NCBI RefSeq assembly: GCF_902148845.1
Contig: NC_043748.1
Span: forward strand, 14,970,945 to 15,034,944
Length of the DNA: 64,000 nt
Direction of reading: 5' to 3'
Source of the DNA: Salarias fasciatus
Lineage: Eukaryota; Chordata; Actinopteri; Blenniiformes; Blenniidae
Shown piece after piece: positions 37,101-49,577 of the stretch. The position numbers and the translations under genes were made by a program. The notes below the pieces were generated by a model that did not search any database, was not told the DNA's origin, and worked only from the letters and a program-made list of their open reading frames with translations. Within the stretch, counting starts at the first letter, position 1; every line of letters begins with the position of its first letter.

Positions 37101-39012
37101 CAGTCCATCAAAGAACAATCACACACTTTCAGATTAAAAAAAAAAAAAAATCTGTGATTTTTTTTTGAGAGGACATCAGAGTACCTGGAGAGAAGTTTGC
37201 AACCCCAAAACCCAAGCTGGAACCAGTAGCATCCTGTTGTGAGGTGAAAGTTTGAACCACTTCAGTTCTGTGCCGCCCTGGATGCAGCAACTCTTGCTTC
37301 TGGAGCATTGTTGTTCATTTGGTCTTTGTCCGCTGGATCTGATCAAATTTAATCTGAGCTAAATCCAAGAAACCTGGATAATCCTTTCATTTCTTTCATG
37401 ATCATGTCGTCCAAGTTAAAAGTACAGACTCTTGTTTTCATGGTTTCGTTTATTTTTTTATTTTTAGCTTGGACATATAATCCGACCAACTGATTGAATA
37501 AGGTCATAATTTCCTTTTTGTTGCTTATTATTGCTTTAATTATAAGCGTTAACCTAACGGAAAGGAGTGTTCGAGAGACACAGAGCGCTAAAGTCTGTCA
37601 TTACATGCTGACTTCCTTACACAACAGTTGTGCTCATGTTATTATGTAAACCATGGGGTACTTAAATTAGTGTGGATCAACTTAAGTGCAGGCGACAACT
37701 GAGCTTAGGCAAAATGCTGCATCCATTTAGACAGCTGACTGAACGCAAACAGCGGATCAGCTATCCAGACTAACATTTACCTCGGTCCGAGTTGCCTTGC
37801 CCAATAATCCATGTCTGCATGTTACAAACACCAAGATCTCCTGTGTTTGTTAAGAACCAAATCCGAACAGTTTTTCAGAAGTTTTACTCTTCAGGAGTCA
37901 CAGCCGTTCATTTTCAGTAATGATATGTTTATTGCTTAGATGTTTAAAGATTTAACCGCTTCCTGTATGACGTGGCCTGCTTTGAGAACTCAGATTGAAC
38001 AGATGCCTCTCAAACAGAAGTTTTGTATAGAAAACACATCAGTGGGGGCTTCAGTGTTTTTGATCTCTTGTGTTTTCCCTCCAGAGAGAGCAACGGATGG
38101 AGGCCTGCAGAATGAGGACTGGACCCTCAACATGGAGATCTGCGATATCATTAATGAGACAGACGAGGGGTGAGCGGCTGCACATTCTGGACACAAATTC
38201 TAATTAGGGCTGTAATTTGTTTTATCGGTAGTTTTCTGCAAAATTGGTGGCTTTTGACCCCACAATGGTTTGTTATGAAACTTTTGAAGGTTTAACAGTC
38301 GACTGGCTGACAGAGCGACTTGTGCAAAACACACTGACGGCAGCTCTTCGCTAACACACACCGCTGTCAACAAAGAAGACTTTTGTTTTCCTGAGGTGTC
38401 ACTGACTGACCAACTGAATGAACGAATGAATGAAGATCTTACATGAGCCTCCTACACTGCATGAATGCCCAACCTACACTGGTGTAGAAGCCTGGAAGCT
38501 TATCATTTTGTCAGCAGAAAGCTAATTCTGAAAATTCAGGAGCTAGATTTCACTTCTAGATATTAGGAACAGCTCTTACTCAATCAAACACAAACCCCAT
38601 TTTAGTTAACAGGCCAAATACACCTCAATATCTATAAACTTTACTAAAAACAAAATTCTCAGCCAGGTCAACATCTCGGCCTACTAAAATGTGCTTGGAC
38701 TTTTTGAGTTTTTAATATCTAAAATTAATGAGCGTTTTAAAGAGAACTTTAAATCGTTTTTGAATAGCACTTCTGTCACTTTTCCACTTGTGGTATCTGC
38801 ATCTCAGAAAAGGAAAAGTGGTTTTTTTTCTCTTCACAAAAAGTAAGTCACATTTATCATCCAGACTCTGGTTAGATGTTGCTGTCAGAAATCCCAGCAG
38901 ATATCACCTGTTTGTGAAAAAAAAAAAAAAAAAAAAAGAAGTCAGAATATTTTAAGTGTTTTTCTGGAGTTTGTCTTTTTCCCTTATTTTCTGCTTTCAA
39001 CATTCTCCATAG

Positions 39013-39053
<41 letters not shown>

Positions 39054-42000
39054 AATACACACATTCATTGTTTCGGCATGCAACGCCGCACTCCCTCCGT
39101 CACCTCAGACACACTCGCACACAGCAGCACAGAAGGAGAGCTAGACGGAGTTCAGCTTCACAGAACACAGAACTTTTTGTCTCCAAGATGTTCAGCAAGA
39201 TCGACGACGTCTGCTTAACTCCACAGTTTGAGATCCGGGAGACTCCGCAGCTGCAAACCACATTTTCTAAACACATGCTGCATTGTGCTTTTGAGATGAT
39301 CGGCTGTCTCACATTATAAATGTGACAACAGATGGTAAATGCTGAGAGGAGAAATGGTAAAGTGAATGCCGCATCCAATCACAAACAGTCCGGAATGGAT
39401 GATGGATGGATGGATGGAGCAGAGTGTTTCTCGTTGTTTATTCCAATCAGAGCCGATCCCAGCTGATGATGGGTGAAGGCAGGATTACGCCCTCAACAGC
39501 TCACCTGCCCATCACACACATTTAGACCAATCGGTTCATGTTTTTGAAGTTCAGGAGGAAATCGGAAAGTAGTAGGAAGCAGGGGAACAGCGTGCAAAAA
39601 AAAAAAGTCCCCTGACTGGACCAGAAACATGCTGAAAACATCAAATTCAGTAAATCTGAAGTGGTCTCTCGGGATGCTATACATCACACTCTCTGCTCTG
39701 TCTCTGCCCATTTCGATCAGTTTCGGCTCCCACGCTTGGTGAGCGCACCGCAGCTCGTGAAGGAGTTCATAAAAGCTCATTACGTCTCATCTGCGGCGAG
39801 GAGATGGGGAGTTTTAGGCAGAAAGCCTGTCTGAACCCCTCATGCATGGACAGCTTTGATCTTGCCTTGGGAGAGAGGTGTAGTCATGCAGAAAGAAAAG
39901 AGAGACAGATGGCTCGACGGTACTTCTCTGTCTTAGTCAAACGGTTACGCCGACAGACTGACTCGCATCTGTTGGCGTGGCACAGAAAAGAGTTTATTCC
40001 AACAAAGTCTGGGACGCTGCGCTCGCTCTCAGCAGGAGGGAATTCATGCACCTGTAACTTTTCTGCGGTTTCTCTGTAGGCCGAAAGACGCGATGCGAGC
40101 TCTGAAGAAGAGACTGAGCGGCAACAAGAACTTCAGAGAAGTGATGTTGGCGCTAACGGTAAGAAGTTCAGACTTGTATTTGTAGCCCACGTTGTGACCG
40201 ACCCTTATTTAAGCTTTCTGGAGACTATAGGGTGTAACCGCTAATGGAGCAGAAACTAGTTCAATTCCACCGAAACTAGTGCTCGTTATGTAACCTTAAA
40301 CACAGCCATCAATCAAAATTCATTTCATTTAATCTCTTTTTTTTTTTTCAACTTATGGTTAGCTTTCTCCTTTAAGCAACACAAATCAAGTACAACACAG
40401 TGTCAGCAGAATTACTTTCACTCCTTATTTTTAAGATAAGTGTCTCCTTAACATCTGCAGTTCCTCTTTGTCCCTCCCTCCTTCTTTGTGATGACTATTT
40501 TTTAGGTTGCCAGTAAAATCTCGATCACATTCTTTGGTATTTGTCTTGCATGTTTTGCATAGTTACAGTTCCTAACTATGATACATGTTTCAGGTAGTTT
40601 TTTTCCAAATTTTACACACATCATCCGAGTGTTTTGTAATTTTGGTACAGAACTAAAAAAAAAAAGAAAAAAGGGTTGGATCCATTCTGTTCCCCACACA
40701 GCTTCCAGTGAGTTGTTAACAAATGAAAAAGAAGGATTTTTGGCTGAAACTGCAAAGAAGCCATCACAAAACTATCAAACGATGAATAGAAGAATAACTT
40801 TCAGAATCTCCACTCGTCGCAGAGAGAATCTCCTCCTTGTTAAACTGACATCGTCGTCAAATAACTGTGCGAAGCTAACACTCTCTGGCTTGCCATGAAA
40901 CCGAGGATAAAAAGTGTTTACCGCAAAAGACAAGAGAACCCCTACAAGCTGTTTTGACCAAAATCACCAGCCAACAAGCTCACAGAGAAGGATCTATCGA
41001 ACAAAAAAACACACCGTTCACCAAAATGAATGGCTGAGCAGCCGAGCACGCCAGCTTCAAAGTCTTCACTGTGGCCAAATTGAAGAGCTTTGTTTCAGGC
41101 AGATAAGCCGCTTCCTGAGAGCCAGATGGGGTGCAGGTGTGGGAAAGAGGTGTGGCTGACTTGAAGGGGGAGAGCGAGCGAGAGAAACGGCTTTGTGTAT
41201 CGATTGGAAAGGCATTTCACCTTTAAGTTGTGTTTCTCTCTGAAGGCTGTGCCCATGCTCTGGTTTCCTCTCGGCACCCGGCGCAGAGTTTCGCATGTCC
41301 TGATCTTGTGCTCATGGTCATTAAATTCTGCTGTGTCACCTCTACCAGCCTCCGCCGCAGCCATCTTTATCTGCCCGATCTTGCTCTTCTTTCATGTTGT
41401 TTACACCAGCGATGCTCTTTGAGCTTTACATCCACCCGCATCTTTGATTCCTCTGCTAGTTAAAATCTTCCTTGGTGTGGCAAAATCATCTCTCTCCTTT
41501 TTTTTTTTTTTTTTTTTTCCGTTTCTTCTCACAAGTTTGCATTTCAGTCCCAATGTTTTTTTCTCTTTGCTTCTTGTCTTTTTCCTCAGGTTTTAGAGAC
41601 ATGTGTGAAGAACTGTGGTCACAGATTTCACGTCCAGGTGGCCACCAGAGATTTTATCGACGGTGTTCTGGTCAAAATCATCTCCCCAAAAAGCAATCCT
41701 CCTACTATCGTGCAAGACAAAGTGCTGTCACTCATCCAGGTACCGTAGTTTTTTCTGTTTTTTTTTTTTTTTTCCCTCCATGAAAATTATTGCCTACAGC
41801 TGCATCATAAAACAGTTTTTTTCCAGTGCAGACGAACATTATAATTGCAAAGGACATGACACTGGTTGAGAACTGAATCAGGCAGGGTTGTTTTTTGTTC
41901 AACGGGAAATTGGCTGCAGGATGCTCGACTTTCTCGGTGTTCTGCTCCAGAGTTCAACTTTTGTGCTGCGATTCGATTACAGCACCTGCAGCATATCCCA

Positions 42001-45000
42001 TCTCTTTATTTAAATTATTTATAGGGACTTGTTGTAAGAGGCGCCAGCAATTTCCTTTTTACAGGCCCCGGCATGTATTTGAGAGGATTTCAGAGGGTCC
42101 TTGACTCATAGAAAGAATGTCCCAGGTTGGAGTTCAGATTGGAACTGGGGGCTTTTTTTTGTGCTCTTCCAGTTTTCCTTTTATTTATTTCAAAGATCCA
42201 AGAACATACACACATTTGAGGCGATTCTGTGGTTCTAAATGGCATCTCGGTCTGAATGTGAGTGTGTGTTTGCCTTGTGATGGACTTTAGAAGATGGATG
42301 AATGTATTTTGTTACTTTGCTACAGCTTAGGAAAAATGTTTCTTAAAGAAATACCCTAATCGATAATCTCCAATTATTGTTTGAAACATTGTATTGACAG
42401 GCCTGGGCCGATGCCTTCAGGAGCACCCCTGATCTAACTGGAGTGGTCCATATTTATGAGGAAATGAAGAGAAAAGGCATCGAGTTCCCAATGGCAGACC
42501 TGGACGCATTGTCTCCCATTCACACGCCACAGAGGGTAAGCAGAAAGGCACCAGCATGCTTTGCTCGTTGCCTCCACTCACATCAACATCCTGGAGGATT
42601 ATTTATTTATTTTTTGTTCTCACAGGGTACGCCAGAAGTGGATCCAGCTATGATCAAATATCTGGCTCCTGCTTCACCCGCCACAAGGACATCTCAACCC
42701 GCCTCACCTGCTCTGTCTGGCACACAGGCGCCTGCTGCGCCAAGTCCCATCACAGCAATGCCCGAGCAGGTGAGGAGCAACAACCTTCAAATCACGACAC
42801 GAAGTCAGTTCATTCATTTAATAAGAATTGGTCTTCACCAGCAGGTAGAGAGGACAGTGTGCCAAACATGTCACAACTAACTCAGTGCTGCTGTGCTGCT
42901 GATGCAGAAACATGTTCCTCATTGTCCTTTCGACTTGTGTGCTTTCAGATTGCACGGCTGCGGAGTGAGCTGGACGTAGTGAGGGGAAACATCAAAGTCA
43001 TGTCAGAGATGTTAACTGAGATGGTCCCTGGACAGGAGGATGCCTCCGACTTAGAGCTGCTGCAGGTCAGATCGAAACACCGTCAGACTCCGCACATTCA
43101 CATCGCCAGGACTTCACACATTTCATCGCAGTCAAAATCAAGAGCAAATCTAACTGGGAGAAAATATGTGTGATGCATTTTGTCTCACCTGTTAAGATTT
43201 CCCTCACACTGAAATTCACTGTATTGATCATATCAGCTGGAACCAGTTTTAGTTCTTTGTCCAGCCACCAGGGGGAGTAGCACATCTATTTTTCTGGCTC
43301 AAGTCTTCAAGCAATTCCCACAGTGATTCAGTTTTGAACACTTCTGGTTGACGTCCTTTCCGTGTGGGGTTTACATTTTGTGGGATTTTCTCCCATTCCC
43401 CTCTCACATTTAAAAAACATACATGTGAGGCTAACTGGTAAATTGACTTTGCCTATAGTGTGAAAGTGAGTGTGTGTGGTTGTGGTGACCTGTCAAAGGT
43501 GTACCCTGAGGCCATAGATCATTTATGCAGAGGTGATTTCCAGAGATGGGGACTTGAGTCATGTGACTTGGACTTGAGTCGACTGAAATCTCTGTTTTGA
43601 TGACTTGTGACTTGACTTGGAAAAAAAATGAAAGACTTGAGACACAGTGACTTGAGTGTTGTTGATTTATCAGGTTATTAGGTTTGATTGTATCTTCAGT
43701 TTTAATATAAATATAAGATTAATATCAAATATTGTATTACTTATATGAGTGCAGCTTTAGGATGGTGTTATGATGGGATCAAGATCAATGCTCTATCTGC
43801 CTAACGTGTTTCGTCCCACAGCCAATCAGAGGACAGGGAGGAGGGTTAGCTAAGCAGGAAAAATGAGCTCAGCCTCGTGTTGGAGTTAATTTGTTAATGT
43901 GACTAAAAATACAACCTACACTGAGAGTTGCTGGAATCTCTCTCCCTGATAGCTGATGTGCCTAATTTGTTTGAGTGATATTACAACGGCTGTAGAGGCT
44001 CAAAGTGAGGCAGGCAGTTCTTCTGCCTCATGGTAGGGGGTGATCCAGAGTTCAGAGACTGATGCCTACAGCTGCAGAGGGAGAAACTGAGTGATAAATC
44101 CCTGTTTACAGTCTTATAAAACCTAAACTGGACTTTCACTTGAAACAAGAGGTAAAAATTCAAGGGATTTTTTTTCCTAGAAGCATCTGGATTTGAAGTC
44201 CATTTATAAGTAAAACACTACTAATACTGCTTAATATAAAATAGACTAAATATATGTTAAAACAGTGCATTAAATAAGGTGACTTGAATTCACCAATGAC
44301 TTGACTTGATTTGACCAAGAAAAAATGACTTGGAACTCACTTGAGACTTTCACATGTGTGACTTGGTCCCATGTCTGGTGATTTCTCTAACCACATTTAA
44401 AGTATATATGAATTCCAGTTGCTGTGTGATTATTTGGTGAAACATATCAAATGCATGCATATTGAATTTGAAGTCTTAACTCGCACACACACAGTGCATT
44501 GCCGTTATTTATTAGCCATCGTAGTCACTCTTGAGGGTGGAGCGGTCGGAGACGGCACGCCTCCTCTTAGAAGTGGCGGCGATCATACGTGTGGCCTCTC
44601 ACGTGATGAAAGTGGCCTGTCCTCGTTCTTGACTGTGGTAAAAATACTCAGTCCTGGCAATTGACCAGTGTTACCGAAACTCACGCAAAGTTTAATCTCC
44701 TCAGGCTAAATCCACTCAGGTATTTGTGTCAGCTCCCAGGATCTGGCCCTGCATTAAAGAAACCGTACCAGGCGGAATGGTTCTCTCATGCCCTCACTGA
44801 TTCCTCCCTTGGTTTTAGAGTTGCTACATTAAATGTAGAATTTATCTGAGCGAAGACTTGATTCATTAAACACAATTGAATGGTATTACTTGTTTGTGTC
44901 TGACTAAGCGATATGATTATGGAGGATTGATGAGAGATTAGTGGACAGATGTTTTGCAGTGTTTGTTGCGCCCGCTCGCTCGTCTTGCCGTGGCTGCTTC

Positions 45001-48000
45001 TTCCTCCATCTGTCACTCTATCTTTTTGGTTTATCACTTCCCCTAATAATCAATCCGCTGATGTATCAAACTGTCCAGGAGCTGAACAGAACTTGCCGCG
45101 CTATGCAGCAGAGAGTGGTCGAGCTGATTTCACGCGTGTCTAACGAAGAAGTGACGGAGGAGCTCCTGCACGTCAACGATGACCTCAACAACATTTTCCT
45201 ACGATACGAGAGGTACGATGTTTTGAAATACACATAAGGCTTACTTGGTCGGGTCATCAGGTTGTGATAGTCAAAGTGTTTTTTCAATAAGACTATCAGC
45301 ACTTGGTACGACATTGCTGGTCTGATAATCTCAATTGGAGACGAATGGTTTGAAATAAGAGGCTCTTCACAGGATTATACCTAAGTTTATTATATTTCCA
45401 GTAGTGGCTAGTCCTAACAGCTTATTTTGAAGCACCTCTTAGCAGCTGAAAGATCTCTTTCATTTGGTTTTTGAAAAAGAGCACGTCTGAGCCTCACAAA
45501 GTATTCTGCAAAAAGGCTCAAAGGTTTTTCTTTCGGTCACAGGTATGAGAGGTACAGGTCCGGTAGAGCTGCACAGAACAACGGGGTGAGTCCACCAACA
45601 GAATCCATTAGACATTTTTTCCTAGCACACTGTGTTGTGTCTTTGCTTTCATTGTAGCAGCTTCTTCTTTTCTGTTTTTTTTTTTTTTAACCTGTTAATG
45701 CACCTTCTTCTGTTTCATTACTTGTGCTATGAGAGTTGCTTCAGACATAAATCACCCCCATTCTGTAACTGAATCATTAATGAGTAGTTACTATCTATTA
45801 TAGCTTCCATTACATTAATATGTAATGCAGGCCGAGTGCATTTTAGGCTTTTTGTAAAGCTGGATGAGCACAGCTCTTCCAATCTGCTATTTAAAGTGCA
45901 CGTTTGCCAGTATCGGACGTTTGCCAGAGGACTGGGGCATCTCTCACTACACCCACAGAGCTGGTTGTGTTTGCATGTCGTTGATCTTTTTGTGTGCTCT
46001 TGTCTGTTTGTGTTGTGGCTAGCTGATGGAGGCAAGTATGACACCGGTACCACGTTCACTTCCTGCCAGCGTGCTGGGATGAACGCTGGGGTGATGGATG
46101 CTAATACGTCTTTTTGATGGGGTTTTTACCCATCTGATGTGTCAGCATCAGTATCACTGTGGGTTGTATGTCCTTCTCTCCCGTCTCATTCAACCTCTGT
46201 TACGGTTCCTTAGCATAACCATTCTGTGTCTTCTCATATTGTGTAGTTATTCCTGTAGATTTTCCTCTGTGTGGCCTCTGTTAAAAAGGATAAACAGTCC
46301 CATTGCTGACGAAACATTCTTTTAGTGAAATCCCCACATCAATGCATTTTATCAGTTTTTTTTTTTCTTTTTCTGATGGCTTTCTCTCTGCCTTTCCATC
46401 CTCTTTCAGATGCTAACTGAAGCCAATGAGGACAATCTGATAGACCTTGGCCCAGGCTCCCCCGCTGTGGTCACACCCAGGATCACATCCAGTCCTCCAC
46501 CCAGCTCCTCTGCAGGGGCCACAGCTTCCCCGGCCCACAATGCACCTGCTGCCTCATTATCCTCTGCACTGTCTGGTCTCGGTAAGACGACCACAATAGC
46601 TGAATATTAGTATTTTTACCTTTTGCTTTTATTAAAGTGGAAAAAAAAAACCCCATCAAATTATTTTCAGTCAAATTTGGATTTTCAAGGAAGTGTTGCA
46701 CATTCAGGCTGTCTGTTCGTTTTGGTAATCATTCCAGCTTCACCCTATTTGAAACATAAATTAACTCGTGAAGGCTGCAACAGAATAGCTGTTGTGAAAT
46801 AATCTGATATGTGATACAATTCAACATATCTACAAGGTTTTCCTGTTTATCTTGTTTTGATCTGTGCACACCGAAATGTTCTGGCTTGATCATTGGTGGC
46901 AGCACCAGTCTTATTTTGGTGTTCATTATCCTATTCAAATTGTCTCACGCCTTGTCTTTCTTGTCTGTGAGCTTATTCCCATGCAAATTCACCGTGTTGG
47001 TAATGTGTGAAGTAAAAATTCAACCTCAAATTACTGACCATATTTCTCCAAACACTGACGTCCTGATATAATATTAGTCCCGTGTGATTCTACACCTCAG
47101 TGATTGGGGGTTATTTTAGGTTTTTTTTTTTTTTTTTTTTTGCTTGTTTTAATTTAGAATTTTTCTTCCTTTTTCCTGGTTCAATAACGGAGGCTGTGGT
47201 ACAAATTATCAGCATTTTAGGTGCAAACTAGAAATTTGCACTCAGAGAGCGCAGACTTCCGCCCCAGGTCAAATCAGTCACCAACAACAATAAGAACACC
47301 ATATATAATCAAACAACATTGTGATTGGGGGTGTGATCGGAGCGGAGCGCTGCGGCGTGCGGTGCCTCTCTCTGTCGCCCTCTCTCCCTGTGTGTGTGTG
47401 TCTGTGTGTGTGTGTATTCATCTGAAAAGGAAAACCGAAAAGCAACATAATTTATGTTATTTTACTTCATTTTAATTTGAAAATTGACCGGATTCTGTCG
47501 TATTTTCCGTTCCCGACTTCCTGTCTGGTGCGATCTGCTCTGTCCAGCTTTACAACTGGTGGTGCACGGGGGCGCGAGGCTCGCGGAGAAAATAGGGAGG
47601 AGCAGAGCGGCCGCGGTCCACGGCGCGAGCCGCTACGCACACAGTGGTCCCTCGCGCCTCCTGTATGAACCGTCAGATAGGTTAACAGGGGCGCCGATGT
47701 GACAGTCGGTGCGCGGCGCTTCCCACTTCCGCGTCGGAAGCGGCGCGTCCTGTGTGAACCAGGCGTTTGTCGCCCCCTGTCGGCGGGCCTGCCCAACCAT
47801 GTGAAAGACTCCCTATCTGTCAATGATAAAGAATCTTTTAAAAAAATTCCTGGATCCAGACAGTGATCCGGATCATCACCAAAATTTAATGGATTCTAAG
47901 TTAGCCCAAGACCCACCTTTCCACAAAGTTTCATTGCAATCCGTCCATTACTTTTCCATAATCTTGCTAACAGACCAACCAACCAACCAACCAACCAACA

Positions 48001-49485
48001 AACCGACGTGATTACATAACCTCCTGGCGGAGGTAATAAGTAAACACACTACACTAAAAGTGATCATTTTTACGCATTTTCCTTTCCATAAACCTTACCA
48101 AGTGGTTTTTGTGCCTGTACCTAACTTATCCCATGCGAATGCAATCCAAGAAACATGGACGTCGGGGGGTAATTCATGAATTACCACAGATCCACAGGTA
48201 ATGCTAATCCCATTCTAATAATGCATTAGTGTAATTCCTGCGCTTTTCCACCCTCCTGCTTTCAGATGTTGGTTCAGACAGTGTCAGCGGCACCCTGACG
48301 TCTCTATCAGGACGCAACCAGGACGACTTTGACATGTTTGCCCAGACCAGGAGCAGTTCTCTGGCTGAGCAGCGAAAAAAGTAGGTCTCCATTTCATTTT
48401 GCTTCTCTGGTAGCACAGATCCCGTGGCGTTATTAACCAGGGTGTGATTGCCTTTAATTAAATGGCTATTCATAACCACCTTTAATATTTAAAATAAAGT
48501 TCACCCATGGGCACTCTTACCCCATTTACTCCACACTCCTCATTGCATAAGAGTTTTTTTTTTCTTCCTTCAGTAATAGCTTCATAATTCACTTTTCATG
48601 TGTCCACCGTCCCCCAACCCAGTCTCTGCATGTCTTCCTGTGTGCATCATTTCACTGACTTTTGCCTTCCAGCGGATAAGTATTTAGAAATTTTTTGCTG
48701 TCTTCCTATGGATTCTTATTGTGCGATAAAGAAAACCGAACTAATAAAGATGAAGGGAGGCGAGTTTTCTTGTCCTCATGGAAAAAAATGTAAAATCAGC
48801 TTTTTACTTATCAGGATATTTTTTTTTTTAATGTTTTTAATGATGCCTCCTCGCTTTTCCCCAGCGTTGTAGATTTAAAGCTTATTTTTGAATTTGCAGA
48901 GTTAGAGCTTCATTTTTAATATGTGTGTGTGCTTTTGTTCACAGTGTAAAATATGAAGACCCCCAGGCTCTGGGCGGCCTGGCCTCCGCTTTGGATGTTC
49001 GGCAACAGAACGCAGGAGGGGTGAGTACGCCGAAGCACGGAGCTTAATGCAGCTTTTTGCCCCGTATGGAGTGTGGGAGCTGTGTTATTTACTTGGCTGG
49101 CAAGCCTTCTCCCAACAGTTTGTCCTCAGCTGCGGGTCACTGAGTGCATGTGATCGTCTGTAATGCTGTTGGCTCTCCGGTGACACCTGCGCTGTCTGCA
49201 GTGATACTTGGACATTGACCAAACAACCATTTCTTATTCTGATTGGAGAATACATTGTGCTGCTCTTTGCAATTCATGGGAATCATTTTAAAGCCAGTGC
49301 TAAAAAATCAGTGTAAAAAGGATTAATTTGCTTTGTATACACTGTTTGCAAAGCACTACGACATGTCGAGGGTAAACTTAGAAAGTCACAGACTCGATTC
49401 AGAATAGGTCCCCTTTATCTCTGAGTACATATTGCATTATATTTGCACGGCATCACTGGGTACACAGATCAATCTGTAATCTGAA

Positions 49486-49577
<92 letters not shown>

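Noticed and set aside
38401-38440. GAATGAAC/GAATGAAT short tandem words in tom1l2 intron 2
   Set aside because: Too short and impure to call a repeat array.
42556-43173. 205-codon plus-strand open frame
   Set aside because: Runs across two tom1l2 exons and an intron in the wrong frame; the true frame matches TOM1L2 with correct splice sites.
47467-47823. 118-codon minus-strand frame in tom1l2 intron 10
   Set aside because: Produced by the CpG-rich repeat segment; arginine-rich, no domain and no splice context.
24301-49574. CRISPR-like arrays at the CA/TG runs
   Set aside because: Plain dinucleotide microsatellites with no spacers, in a vertebrate genome.
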